The notes beneath the pieces were generated by a model, which was not told the origin of the DNA, did no database searches, and worked only from the letters and a program-made list of their open reading frames with translations. Source: Scortum barcoo (Eukaryota; Chordata; Actinopteri; Centrarchiformes; Terapontidae). From it: 64,000 nucleotides of DNA. The position numbers and the translations under genes were made by a program. The stretch spans positions 4,608,001-4,672,000 of the forward strand of contig CM041544.1 of NCBI GenBank assembly GCA_023238725.1, in the 5' to 3' direction. Of this stretch, positions 12,551-24,234 are shown in pieces (positions within the stretch are counted from its first letter, which is position 1; each line of letters opens with the position of its first letter).

Positions 12551-12650
12551 CAAGACAGTGAGTTTAGCTCAGTATAAAGCCTGCAAACAGGAGGAAACAG
12601 CTAGCCTGACTCTCTCCAAAGGTAAAATGTCTGTCTACCAGCAAATCCAA
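12551..12650. repeat. Degraded dispersed percomorph repeat
   Basis: The phrases 'gtttagctcagtataaag', 'caggaggaaacagctagcct' and 'ctctccaaaggtaaaatg', in this order, match from memory a very abundant non-coding repeat of perch-like fishes. Boundaries are approximate and there is no coding capacity. Confidence 0.6.
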
Positions 12651-14320
12651 GGTTCTGTTCAGAACAACCTTAGCACTAGATGAAAAAAGGCCGCTCTTTC
12701 ATTCATTTGAACGAGGCTTGTCCAGCGAGGCAGCAGAGGATCCTATACAGGGCTCTGGCAATGACAGAGCATGGTTCAAAGTTGAACCAGGCTCATGTTT
12801 TGCCACAACACAGTTTTATCTGAGAAGTTTACGTGCGTTCCTGGTGTAATACACTGTAACTGCTGTATTTCTGCTGTTTAGTGCATGTGTATAATAGTGA
12901 CAGAACTAGAGCCACAGTGTTATTGCTGAGAAAACGTGAGAAAAGCCTTCTTGGTTCACAGTTAAAACCATAACCACTTAGGCTAATAGAACAAACATGA
13001 AAAAGCTACAAACACACCACACGACATTTGTCACTTTATGTCAACTATGCCAGAGGTGAAGTTGCTTCTTAAACCTAGCTGGTGGTTTAAACAAACTAAA
13101 GACTGAAATTACCATCCTTTGATAGATGCCCTCTTGCCAGTGCGTATACCTTATTTCTGACTTGTTATGGCCTGATTTTACACTCTTTCTTTGCCTTTGC
13201 CATTAAAAATCCTCGCTTTGATTATTTGGCTGATCTGTGCAAAACCACGTTTTGCAAAGAGGCCTCTGCTCGCTTATCTGAAGGGCATATGATGTACGTC
13301 ACTTCAGGTTATCTTCTGCATAGTCTTTACGGACATGCTGAGATGGACTTCGTTTGCAGGGTAGATAAAAGCACTGGAGATTCGGGGAAAGTCTTTGTTA
13401 GCGAGCTGTCACCTTCTGGCTTTCCCAAGCTGTAGTCTCTCTTGATGCCGAGATTCTTTGCATCTGCTGTGTTAGTGTGCTGGTTTATTAATCCAGAAGA
13501 AAGAAGGGTTTTCCAGCTGGGTTGCACTTTGTCTCTCTTCTCGCCCCCTTTATCCCCCGTGGAGAGCTCTACACTCACCAGTTGCCTTTATCTTTTTCCC
13601 ATACACACTCAGCCACACATTCCCTGCAGGACGGGTGTTTATTTAACCCTAAGCCTCTGATGGAGAGTGCTTATTGTCTCTGGTCCACGTACAGTCAGTG
13701 GGTGAATATTTCCCAGTTAAGGCCATTGTTTTTTTTTCCACTGTGGCCCCAGCCTGAAAAAAGTACTAGCTGGTCTGGCCAAGTCATTAAGCAGGGCCTG
13801 GTACTGACTATGCTTATGACTACACTTTTCCTCTAGCCTCCTTCTCCATCGGGCTTCCTGCTCCCGAGTTGTGCTGTTGGTCAGAGCACCTGGGTGGATG
13901 GCATTACTGTAGTGCTTCTATAAATATCGGCTGTGATTTGGTCATGAACATGCATTTTTGGTTAATTCAAAAGCGTCAAAAGCACATCCCCCATCACTCA
14001 GAACTACGTCTGCTTTCTCTCACCAACTTGCTAAGCCATAATGGAAAACTCCCTCCCAATGAACATCAGTATTTGACTGCTTGACACCCCTTGGTTCCCA
14101 TTTAAGATAGATGGAGCAGTACGTAACACACACACGCTAATATACACACACTAATACACACTCGCTACTGGCACTCCATCACTACTGAAATAGCTTGATC
14201 GCTCCTGTTATATGTCACGTGGCGCTCCAAAGAGGTTCATCTTCGCATTTATTAAACTGGAGGAAGCGTAGCGTGGAGCACAGACTGTAGATGTGTGCTG
14301 TATATACAATCCATGGAGAT

Positions 14321-14350
14321 ATTTGTTTTGCGGCTATTTGTTTTGCGGCT
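14321..14350. repeat. Tandem duplication of a 15-bp unit
   Basis: ATTTGTTTTGCGGCT occurs twice in direct, perfect tandem with no spacer. The identity of the copies suggests a recent slippage event in intron 1. Confidence 0.85.
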
Positions 14351-15249
14351 ATAGTTTATAGATATAACGTCCAAAACGCTTGTGTTGTTTTCTTCCCTCA
14401 GATGCAAATCCAGGGCCAGCTGCACAGGGGCGGTGGTATTGAGTGTTACTCCGCAGCAAGCTGCTGTGGCGTTGGAGCTCGGCGCCTGCTTTAATTACTG
14501 CATCATTAGTCCTCCCACTCTCAGCCTCACTTCTGGAGAAAATGAAGGCCCAGAACATTCGAGGACCTTGAATGTATTTGTTTTTTTTTCCCCGAAATAC
14601 TGAACATGAGGGTAGTAGTGTTTTCTAAAACCGTAAAAATCCACCTTAGCCCCAAACTGACACAAGAGAGAAACACATTAGCACTGAGCTGTGACCGTCT
14701 GTCTTCTTCTGTGTCTGCACCAGAAAGTGTACAGGAGTGTAGGTGCTCTATAGTAATCACATGCATTAGTGTTCTGTAACAGCCCGTTTAGCATTATCAG
14801 CAGTATAGACACAACAATTAACAGAGTTATATTTTGTAACACACTAATGAAGTTGTAAGCTCTTATAAGGACATTGTAATCTGTAAATTAATGTAATGTC
14901 TGTTAATTAATGTATTTATTATCACCTATAACTCCTCTTGTGATGCATCTGTTATATAGGGAAACTTATAACATAGATTGTATATTATAGATTGTAGTTC
15001 AGGTGTGTAATCGCTGTGACTCAAAGTAGAACACAGCTGCATCAAATATACAATCATCCGTCTTTTCGTTGTCATTTTTTGGCTCTTGATAGCATTAAAC
15101 GTAATTTGAAAACTGTAAAGCGCAGGTGTTACTAATAACATTAACAAACGGCCGCTCCGTCCTATTCAGACGTCTCAGTAAGCCATGACAGTGAGTCAGC
15201 ATGCACAATACAAGGACCCTGAAACTGAAGCAGCTAAATGGAATTCAGC

Positions 15250-15254
<5 letters not shown>

Positions 15255-15278
<24 letters not shown>
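15255..15278. repeat. Poly-T run
   Basis: Twenty-four consecutive T residues. Confidence 0.85.
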
Positions 15279-15280
<2 letters not shown>

Positions 15281-17185
15281 CCTCCTATGCTTTTCCTACT
15301 GTAACATGTCAGAACGGCTTCGGTGAAAGCAGCCTTTGAGAACGGAGACAGAGCCGCGTATTTATCACGGTAACAGTGATCATGATTCCCAGCTAAAAAG
15401 CAGGATTAGCTGCAGCTCTGTTGTGAACCGCGCTGATGAGTCGTGAGCAGCTGGGTGGGAGTCTGACCACTCCCTGCTGATTTCCCCCTTTGTTTCTGAA
15501 ATTGTCACTGGGCCTTTGCCAGTTTTCCAGCACATATACGTGTGCATTTATACAGAGTCGTGTGTCATGTGTGTGGTCCCGTTCGGTGCCTTATCATCCC
15601 TGGCCTTTGCAGAGGGTTATCACTTGGTCTTCCACTACCGACAGTGAAGTTTCCACTGCGGTGAGCTCGAACAATGCAGACCCTCCCTCGTCCCTCCAGC
15701 ACTTCTGCCTCTCCTCTGGCAGCTATATATAGACCTCCACCACAAGTGTATCTTTGTCTAAGACATCCTATTATTTCTGTATGCCGTCGCCGGAAAAAGG
15801 TCCCATGGTCCCGGCCTGGGAAACTGTGTGACAGTTAAGTATTGAGCCTCACCCAAATTTCCTCTTCCAGTGACAAAAACAGTTAGAAAGCTGGCAAGGG
15901 AGACAATAAATCAAGCAGGGGTTGGGTATTTTAAGGGCTAAGTTGCGATTTGACTTGTCTAAATAATGCTCTTCCTGGTGCTTTTTTGTGGCTCCCTCAG
16001 GGACGCATGCCAAACGTCTGTGTGTTTTGTGGGCTTTACTGATGAAAGCGCCTGTTGATTTGTCACCGCAACAGTAAACAGCTGCTTGTAACGTGGACTT
16101 GAACAGAGAGGTGGACAGTCAGGCAGCGATTTAAGTGGTCACTGACAGGGCGTAGATAAAAGGAAGAAGGCTTCACACTTGTCAACCACACACAAACACA
16201 CAAACACTTGCCTGAAGGGTTGCCCTGGCCATTTGCCTGCAGCCTGTCAGCGCTCCTTTAGACAAGTGTCCGTTTGTTTCTTGGGCTCCATCCATGGGAC
16301 TGGCCATCCCTGAGATGCTCGTCCACATACCAGCTGAACAGATGGTACCGTCTCTACCTTGCCTGCCTCACAGGTTTTTATTACCCAATATGGCCAGCGG
16401 GAGGCTAGTTAGACGAGAAGGCTGATGCCTGCTTCAAAAGAAGCACATTTATCCACCTACTAATGCTCAGCATTTAGCTTTTCTGGGCATTTGCTTTGTC
16501 TGCATGACAGATGGAAACCATGTTAAATTTTGTAAGTGCAAATCTTAAATGTATGTTCACGCACAGGCCCTGCTTTCAGCGTGTCACCTGGGTTGTAGAG
16601 AAATGTCGGCTTTACTGTACCACTGAAGCAGTACAGCAGAAAAAAGATGTACTCGGGCTATTTAAAGCTGTCCAATAGATATAAAACTGTCAGACGATAA
16701 TAGATCTGGGTTTACAAGGTTTGGCATCTGGTTTGTGCTTCTGTCTTATAAAATCAGTTAAAACAATATCCTGGCTGCTCCTTTGTGTGGCTCATCTTTG
16801 TCATCTTTATATCTAGGGATACAGAGAGATCGATTGAATGGACTGTAATCTATTTCACAGGAAGTGTGTTGTTGACCTATGCTCCTTGGCCCAGTTATGT
16901 CTTGCACTCATCCTTACCTGGGTTGTAATTCTAATATTTCAGTTTACTCTTAACTGCATTTACATTGTAAAAAACTGCTTCCAAGTTGCCCTTGAGCAAA
17001 GTGCTGAACCAACATCTCCTTTAGTGGAAGCGCTCAGTGGCTTTGTGTGTTCAAATACACTGCATGTTTATTTGACTGCAAATAAAATGACGGCTAAGTG
17101 TACCACGAGTGGAGTTAAAGCTACTGTATGTTTACATTCTCAGCACACTGGGTGTTGGTCTTGATTGACACGCTTCTTCTGTCTT

Positions 17186-17217
17186 CTGTGCCCACGTGTT
17201 TGCACACGTGGGCACAG
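17186..17217. promoter_or_regulatory. Palindrome holding two E-boxes spaced 6 bp
   Basis: Two perfect 13-nt arms (CTGTGCCCACGTG and its reverse complement) flank a TTTGCA loop. Each arm ends in a CACGTG E-box (17193-17198 and 17205-17210). Tandem E-boxes spaced 6 or 7 bp are the arrangement described for CLOCK-BMAL1 elements of circadian genes. Single CACGTG sites also bind USF, MYC/MAX and TFE factors. Use in vivo is inference. Confidence 0.5.
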
Positions 17218-18437
17218 CGACAGTGAGAGGCAGAGCCACCGTCCTATCTGATCGGCTTCCGGCAGAGGTAAAGTGGTGTGTGAAGGGACACTTGAGGAGA
17301 TATGTAGCTGGAGATGCTGTTCTGTGTCTGGCCTTTGCCATCTATCATATTTTCCATTTCTACTTCCCTCTTCTCAGCTCGAAAAACAGGAATATGTACA
17401 TCAAGTGACACCTTCAAACCGTGCCAACGCCTAATATGGCAGATTAACATGGCCTCTTTTTCCTGGTGTCTGAAAATTTCAAAGCCAAGGTAACTGGCTT
17501 AAGTGAATATTATTATGCATGCATGGAGGCCCTCTGCATTAACGTGTAAAAATATGGAACTGCTGCGAGGTTCACTGACCCTTGACAATATAAACAATGT
17601 CTTAATCTTGTTGTTGAAATGTTGTTGTATGTGAACTATCATCTCCTGTCTCATAACTGTCAAAACAACCTTGTATTTTCTGTGGAGCAGCTTCTACTCT
17701 GACAGATGAGTGTGAAATTGTGGATGAAGCAACACTGATAGCAAGCGACCACAGTGTCCTCCGTTTCAGACTCTCTGACTCTTTGTCCCTTCAAAGGCAG
17801 GCAGTGCACATACTACATGTGAATTCATTTAGCAGGTGTGAGGGGGTCATTAGGACAAATACCAGCACATCAATTTAGAATTATGCTAACCAAGAGAAGA
17901 CTGGACGCAGCCATTGCTCTTCTTTGGTGGTCATGGTTGTTGATATCACCATGAAGTCAGCCATTATTTGTGTTAAAAACAATTGTTCATTTTTGTTCGT
18001 CACACTGTGGTGGGAGAGTTGACACTTTTCTGCGGAGTCAGTGTGTGAAACAACCCAAGGGGCCTAAAAATAATAGCCCCATGACTTACCCCCATGTTCA
18101 GAGAGTGCAAGTGTGTGTGTGCATGTATGTGTGCATGGCAAGGTCCAGTGTGTATTTGTGTGCCTAAACTCACCTTCACCTCCCTCTGGGTTTACACACA
18201 ATGTTTTGCCTGTGTCTGCATGACTCAGTGGAGTTTCTCTATGTCAGGGTGCCCGGGTTTGCCCAAATGGTTTGACTTTTGTTAGAGACGGCAGTGTGTG
18301 TCTAGCCAAAAGGGTGTTTCTGAGTTTGTATGAATTTTGCATCTGCAACAGAGAGATTACATAGAACTTTGTCTCTCAATTCCTGTTTACGCATCTCTTA
18401 TGATGACCAGTCTACACTCCTTATCCTGTGTATGTGT

Positions 18438-18460
18438 TTGTGTGTGTGTGTGTGTGTGTG
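18438..18460. repeat. Short (TG)n microsatellite
   Basis: About 11 TG units within a wider TG-rich stretch. Confidence 0.8.
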
Positions 18461-19474
18461 CGTGCATGTGTTTGTGTGTAGCAGTGTGACCGTGTGCAAC
18501 TTCCCCATTTTACCCTGTCTTATTGTATGCCCTTATTCTGCTGGAAGGTCACCAGAGAGTGACAGGACTGCCGGGAGACGTGATTAGATGTATCAGATGA
18601 TGAATGGGAACAGACTGAAATAAATAGGACCCCGGGTGGTTGCATCTTTAAAACTGATGAGGTGTTTTGTGAGTCCCGCTCTAAAGATGTAGCTTGACAA
18701 ACAGCAAGGACACTGTTGCAGAGAATTAATGCCTGAAAACGGTGAATCATTTTGAGGATAGGAATAGATCTTAGGCAGGGTAGGATTCAGTATATTTTGC
18801 AGTCTGCTATGCCCAAAATTGTTTGCTTTTGTTCAGGTGATCATTTTCAGTGTGTCTGCCCACATCACAGCTCCCACTCATCTATATGATCCAGCAGTAT
18901 GTGTATAAGGGTCATTCCACACTCTACACTTTTCAGTATCTGATGAGATGTGTGAATACTCAATCCACACTTGGGATTAGAGTAAATTAAATCATTTTTC
19001 TGCTGCTGGCTTCAGCAATAAGACAGGTGTACAGTTTAAAACATACAAAACAGTTTGAGTTTTAAGATGTTCCCCACTAATTTCATCATAATGTTTTGTT
19101 GTGTGTATTGTTAAAGGATTTTTGGCCTTGCCTGCTTCATGGCGCTGTGAATTGCTGTTGGCTGGTGGGTTCACCACTTCGGTCTAGACAGAAATATGGC
19201 ATATATGGATGCTATTTTTTTTTATAGTTATGTATTGTGCTCAGAGAATAAATCCAAATTACTGTTCTGCTCCCCTGATTTTCTGTATAGCACCAAAAGT
19301 AGGTGGATATGTTTTATAATATCCATTGAAATATCTCAAATCTACAAGTTACAACATCTCGCTTTGGTTCAGGTTTTGGTTTATTTACTGCCAGGACTTC
19401 CATAAAATTAATGTCACAACAATGACGTTTATGTTTCAGCCCACGGTGAGTTTTTATAGTTTGATTTAGACTTT

Positions 19475-19660
19475 TCAGCTTTTCGTCCAGACCCATCATC
19501 AGGTCAAATATTCACTTTGTCTTGTATTAAAACTTATCTTATTCCCACCGACATCAGCTTCACATTATTTGTAGTGCTCCTCAGCATTTACACTGTTGAT
19601 GTTAGCATTTAGCTCACAGCACTGCAGTGACTCACATAGTTGCTAGCATGGCTGTAGGCT
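19475..19660. repeat. Degraded dispersed percomorph repeat
   Basis: The segment contains 'gacccatcatcaggtcaaat', then a 'cagcttcac...gttagcatttagctcac' part and 'gttgctagcatggctgtagg'. I associate this order with a common percomorph interspersed repeat rich in gctagc/gttagcat phrases. The copy is heavily diverged and non-coding. Confidence 0.6.
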
Positions 19661-21985
19661 GTTTTCACAAGTCTGTCTTTCAGTTGACCTACATTAGCAC
19701 TAGGCTAGTTCTCCAACTCTAAAAAACTCATTAACTTCTAATGTTGCCAAATGTATGACACACTTGTGTGTTCTCTGAAATGTAGGCTAGCCTCATCGCT
19801 TTCCCAACTGCTGCTCTGTGATGTCAGTTCACATGAAAGTTACAAAACTGGATTGTGAAATTATTCAAGTGTTTCATAAAAATTGTGAACTGTCATTGCC
19901 TACAAAGGAAATAATAAGGAAATCTGCTCAGATGCACAGCAGATAATGAGATGGAGCGTCTTCTTCACTCATTTAGTTGCGGGGGTCCCTCCAGAGTGTC
20001 ATGAGCAGTTTGCGTTCTAATGTTTGTGAGAGCGAATGGAAATTTCCTAAAATATCCAGGGAGGAGCCGCAGAGAATATTTTCTTTAGGAAGAGGTGAAA
20101 CTGAAGGCAGAGAGTGATTCAGAGAGTTCAGCTAGAGGCCCAGGTCATGGGATAAAACTTTGTTATTTGTCAGCAGTCCAAATACCACCACCCAAATCCT
20201 TACATGCAGGTTCTAGATACGCTTTGTGCATTTCAACTTCTTCAGCGCATGGTCATCTTTAACAAGGTTGTCGTGTGTCCAGCGTCCTCGCCTAGCCCAG
20301 GTTTCAACCGCTGAGGGCTGTTGTGGTGTTTCTGAGGCCTGACTCATACACTCTGGGTCTGGTTGAGGTCTGGGCCTGGGCACTGTGTTGTGGAAATCCA
20401 GCGCCCTCTCCACTGTTTATTTTGGAAGACCGGTTTTCTGGCACTCTGTGAAGGTCAGTGCAGAGGGGAACTATTAAATGAGAGGACTGCTTGGGAGATA
20501 TATTCTCAATTTGGACATTTTGGACATGCTTTCTATTTGAGAGAGCGGGGGAGAGTCTGGTTTGTCCCGTTTTGGGCTTGCCTGATGAACTATGATGGAT
20601 TTAACCTATTTCTGTGTGACGCGGATCCCCATGTTGATCTTTCTGCTTTGCATAGACATGACAGAAAGAATTGTTACGGGGCTTCTCAGAGACATTTTAA
20701 TGGGGTCCTGGTGGAAATGGAAACTGACCCTTCTGAGCCACCTCCCTTCGCTCCCTCATTGCTCTCTCTTTTTCCTCCCCTTTTTCCTTTTTTTTTCTTT
20801 CCATTCTCACTCTCTCAAGCACTCCCACAGCAGGAAGAACCCAATTATAGAGATATCGGGCCCATGCTGAAAGCGTGATAGCCTGTGAAATGTCTTCGGC
20901 GTCACACAGAGACAATGTTTGTCCTGCCCCAGTGCAAACAGGATGCTGTGTGCAGGAGAGCGTCGCGAGATAAGAACAGACAACGGGCAAGAGGGAAAGA
21001 CCAAAAAAATAAAAAGGCAAAATGGCAACCAAAGGGGCAGAGGACAGCGTGGACAGATATGGGGGGCGAAAACAGCTGAAAGCCTGCTAATGCAGAGATG
21101 ATCTGATGACCCCAAGAGAGACAGAGGCTGTACAATAGTACAGTAACAGTATCACTAGAAGAGTACGACTCTTGTACAGGAAGTAGAAGAGTATACGCCG
21201 CCACCTGAAGGAAACACAACTTGTACTACAGACATTGTGTTGTCTCTCCTCCTCCTACTCAACCATTTCCTGTTGCTTCCTTGCTAGACAGCAGTTCACA
21301 GAGACTTAATTTACCAAGGACATGAAAGGTTGATTTGCATGTTACCTCATCATTTTTATCAGGATATGATAAAGGCTCAGGGACACAGCATCGGCAAATG
21401 ACACTGGCAACAGGGATTTGTATTATAGGTGCACCCTCACACACAAACAGATTAGTGAATGATTATATCTTTTTTTCTCCCTGCCTAGCCAAAGGCTCTT
21501 CTTGTTTTCCCGTGGACTTGTCTGTTGAGCTCATTCTGTCCTTAATGCTGTCATTAAGCTACTAATTCAGGATCCACACGGAGGTCATGTCAACTTCAGA
21601 ACAAGAGTTAAATAATTTGACTTATCAGCGCTCAACAGGGACTCTCCTTTATTGCTTTGAGCATCAATTTCTAACAACTGTTTTTTGGGTTGACTCCAAA
21701 ATAATTTTTACACTTTGTCATGACAAATTACCTTTAATTATCTTGTTTGATTAATATCATAATTATAGCCGGTTGTTAGAATGTCTTAATACTGAGTAAC
21801 CATACTACACCTGTCAGGGTTAACACTGATTTATAGGTAAGTACATATGTATAGCTGCAACCACACGTATATGCCGTCTTCAAACCTCTAGGCTCATCTT
21901 ACAAAACAGTAAAACACCAAAACGAGAGCTACATTCATACATTACAAGAGGGAAATGATTGATCTTGCTTATTAGACATATTAAT

Positions 21986-22023
21986 AACCTGCCATGTCAT
22001 TTAACGGTATGACATGGTAGGTT
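21986..22023. other. Hairpin 1 of a back-to-back pair
   Basis: Arms of 15 nt with one C/T mismatch (AACCTGCCATGTCAT versus ATGACATGGTAGGTT) enclose the 8-nt loop TTAACGGT. The next hairpin begins at the following base. The loop carries the MYB-type core TAACGG. Confidence 0.7.
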
Positions 22024-22048
22024 TGAATAACTAACGGTCAGTTATTCA
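22024..22048. other. Hairpin 2 of a back-to-back pair
   Basis: Perfect 9-nt arms (TGAATAACT and AGTTATTCA) enclose the loop AACGGTC. It shares the AACGGT loop core with the hairpin directly upstream. Confidence 0.7.
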
Positions 22049-24213
22049 TACAACTATAGTAAAAGCTTTTATTATGCTGTGTGTTGCTGTTGCCGTGACA
22101 TTTGTCTTTTTTGGATTAACACCAAAAGTCTCTCTTTTGTTGGCTTTGTTGAATCAATACAAGTAATGATCCCAGACACCAAGACACAAAGTCCAGAATC
22201 AATATCAGAATCAATTTGAGACTTTAAACTTTACACACAAACACACACAGACATAAAAACAGAGCTCCATCCTCATCAAACATATCTGTGCAGACGCCTC
22301 CAGAGATGGGAGGCATCCGAGTGACTTTTCAAAGCTTGAGAAAGTAGAGCAGGCTTTTCATGTTGAATCTGTGACAGCCCAGTTCTCTCTCCCTCTTTCT
22401 CCAGTTGCTAAATTATGCATACATGTTTCTAAGTATGTCCCTTTTGCAGACTGAATCCTCTTTTCTTTTTAGCAGAACCAGTTTGATTGCGTCCCTCAGG
22501 ATGTCCTCAGGCCATCCGAGCACTGAGCACCTAATCCGTCAACGCAGTACCTGCGCTTTTGAAGTTTCAGTTGACAGAACAGTTTGTGAGCAGCTGTGCA
22601 GTAATACTGTTTGTAATGTTTATTTTAACATGCAGCAATAGTCAAATGCATCTTGTCCTGGGATATGTCAAAAAGGCAGGTGACACAGTTTGCATCATTC
22701 AAAGTTTAGCTACAAAACTGTATGCTATGGTGTCTGAAACGTCTTGTGAAGGCAGACATGTGGTTCAAAGCTCCAGAAAAAATGTTTAAGTAGACTTTGC
22801 GTCACTTACTTTAGTCAAATTTCCATTTCTTTCTAGTCAGGAAAGAACTTGCACATTAAATTTCAAATGCCTTGTTTCAATTGACCAACTGTCCAAAACC
22901 CGATGAAAGTCAGTTTACAATGACATACAACAGAGAAAGCAGCAAGTACTCACATTGAGGAAGCTAAAGAAAGAATAAACTAAAGAATAGTTGCAGTTTT
23001 GGAGAGTTGATTAATCGGCTAATCAATACAGCTTGTGTTTTTTTTCAGACTTTAAATTGCCACATGTGATCTGATCATGTCTGAGTTGTGTGCCCCCAGT
23101 AGTGCAACTCTCTGTATTTTGAGACTGTTGGGGATTCCCTGGTCCTCGTCACATGGTCAAATATGGCTAAAAATTTTGAAACCGAAGGATCAAATCTCCA
23201 GCATCATTGTAAAAATGTTATGTTGTGTCCTCATTAGAGTCATGTCATATGTGTTGACCTCATAAAGTTCTCAATTCCATATGAAACTGAAACTCTGACC
23301 AGTCACCCCCAGCTGCTGAAGTAACTTCACCAAGTTAGCATGGAAAACTAGTGTCAGTGTAGTAGAACAATAAATGAGTCAAACAGCCAAAGTGGTAAAT
23401 ATTTCGTCAGAACTTTTTAGGGAAGTCCCAAAGGTTCTTGGGAAAAGAGCTGATAGTGGAGCCGAAGTTATTTTTGGAAAAACACTGGCAGGATTTTGTG
23501 CATCATAAATATCACGTTGACTCTTTGTTGGGTTCCTTGATAATGGGACCGTCTCTGTTCCTATTGGTGAATTACCCCGGTGGGAGCAAAGTAAACACCA
23601 GGATTAATCTTCAGCACCCCATCTGACATACCTTTTAAATCTCCAGCAGAATGCACTTTCATTTCAAAACATATAGAAATCCTCACAGTTTTCTTTGAGG
23701 CTGCGCTGCTAATCTGTTACCGTTCACGTTGAAAACCTCAGCTTAAATTACATTTTCCAATAATGCCTCCATGCTCTTCCATCTCTGCTCGAGATGCTTT
23801 ACAGGTCATTACTTGAGCGAATAAGACATTCTGCTCACAGTGACAGTAACCAGACCTGTGCAGCATTTATTATATCTTTCAATTACCTATGCCATGTGGA
23901 ACACTGTTTAATTCTTCAGACTTGGGCCTGGGTCGGGGGCCTGTAAAAGTTGACCGTTTTATTTCTTTTCCAGAGAAGTTGCGTTCATTCAGAAGTGGAG
24001 TTGTTGCACCAGAAGTGTGAAAGAGCTCAGTGACCCATGCAGCTGATGTGGGTATTTGACCTTTTGTCCCTCCCATTAGAATCACATAGATTTGTTTGCA
24101 AATCTATTACCCCTTTGTTGTATTGAAAACATGTTGGTGCTCTGTATGAACTAATTTGATCAGGGTTATTTTATCCTTGTGTTGGAAGGACGCACATGCT
24201 TGAAAGTTTGAAA

Positions 24214-24234
24214 ATATCACTGTAATAGTGATAT
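24214..24234. other. Small perfect inverted repeat
   Basis: ATATCACT and AGTGATAT arms around a GTAAT loop. This could occur by chance in AT-rich intron DNA. Confidence 0.5.

Noticed and set aside
20363..20878. 171-codon open frame on the + strand
   Set aside because: It opens with TTG, not ATG. It ends in a pyrimidine-rich low-complexity stretch (runs of Pro, Phe, Leu), has no family signature, and lies in intron 1 without splice-site support.
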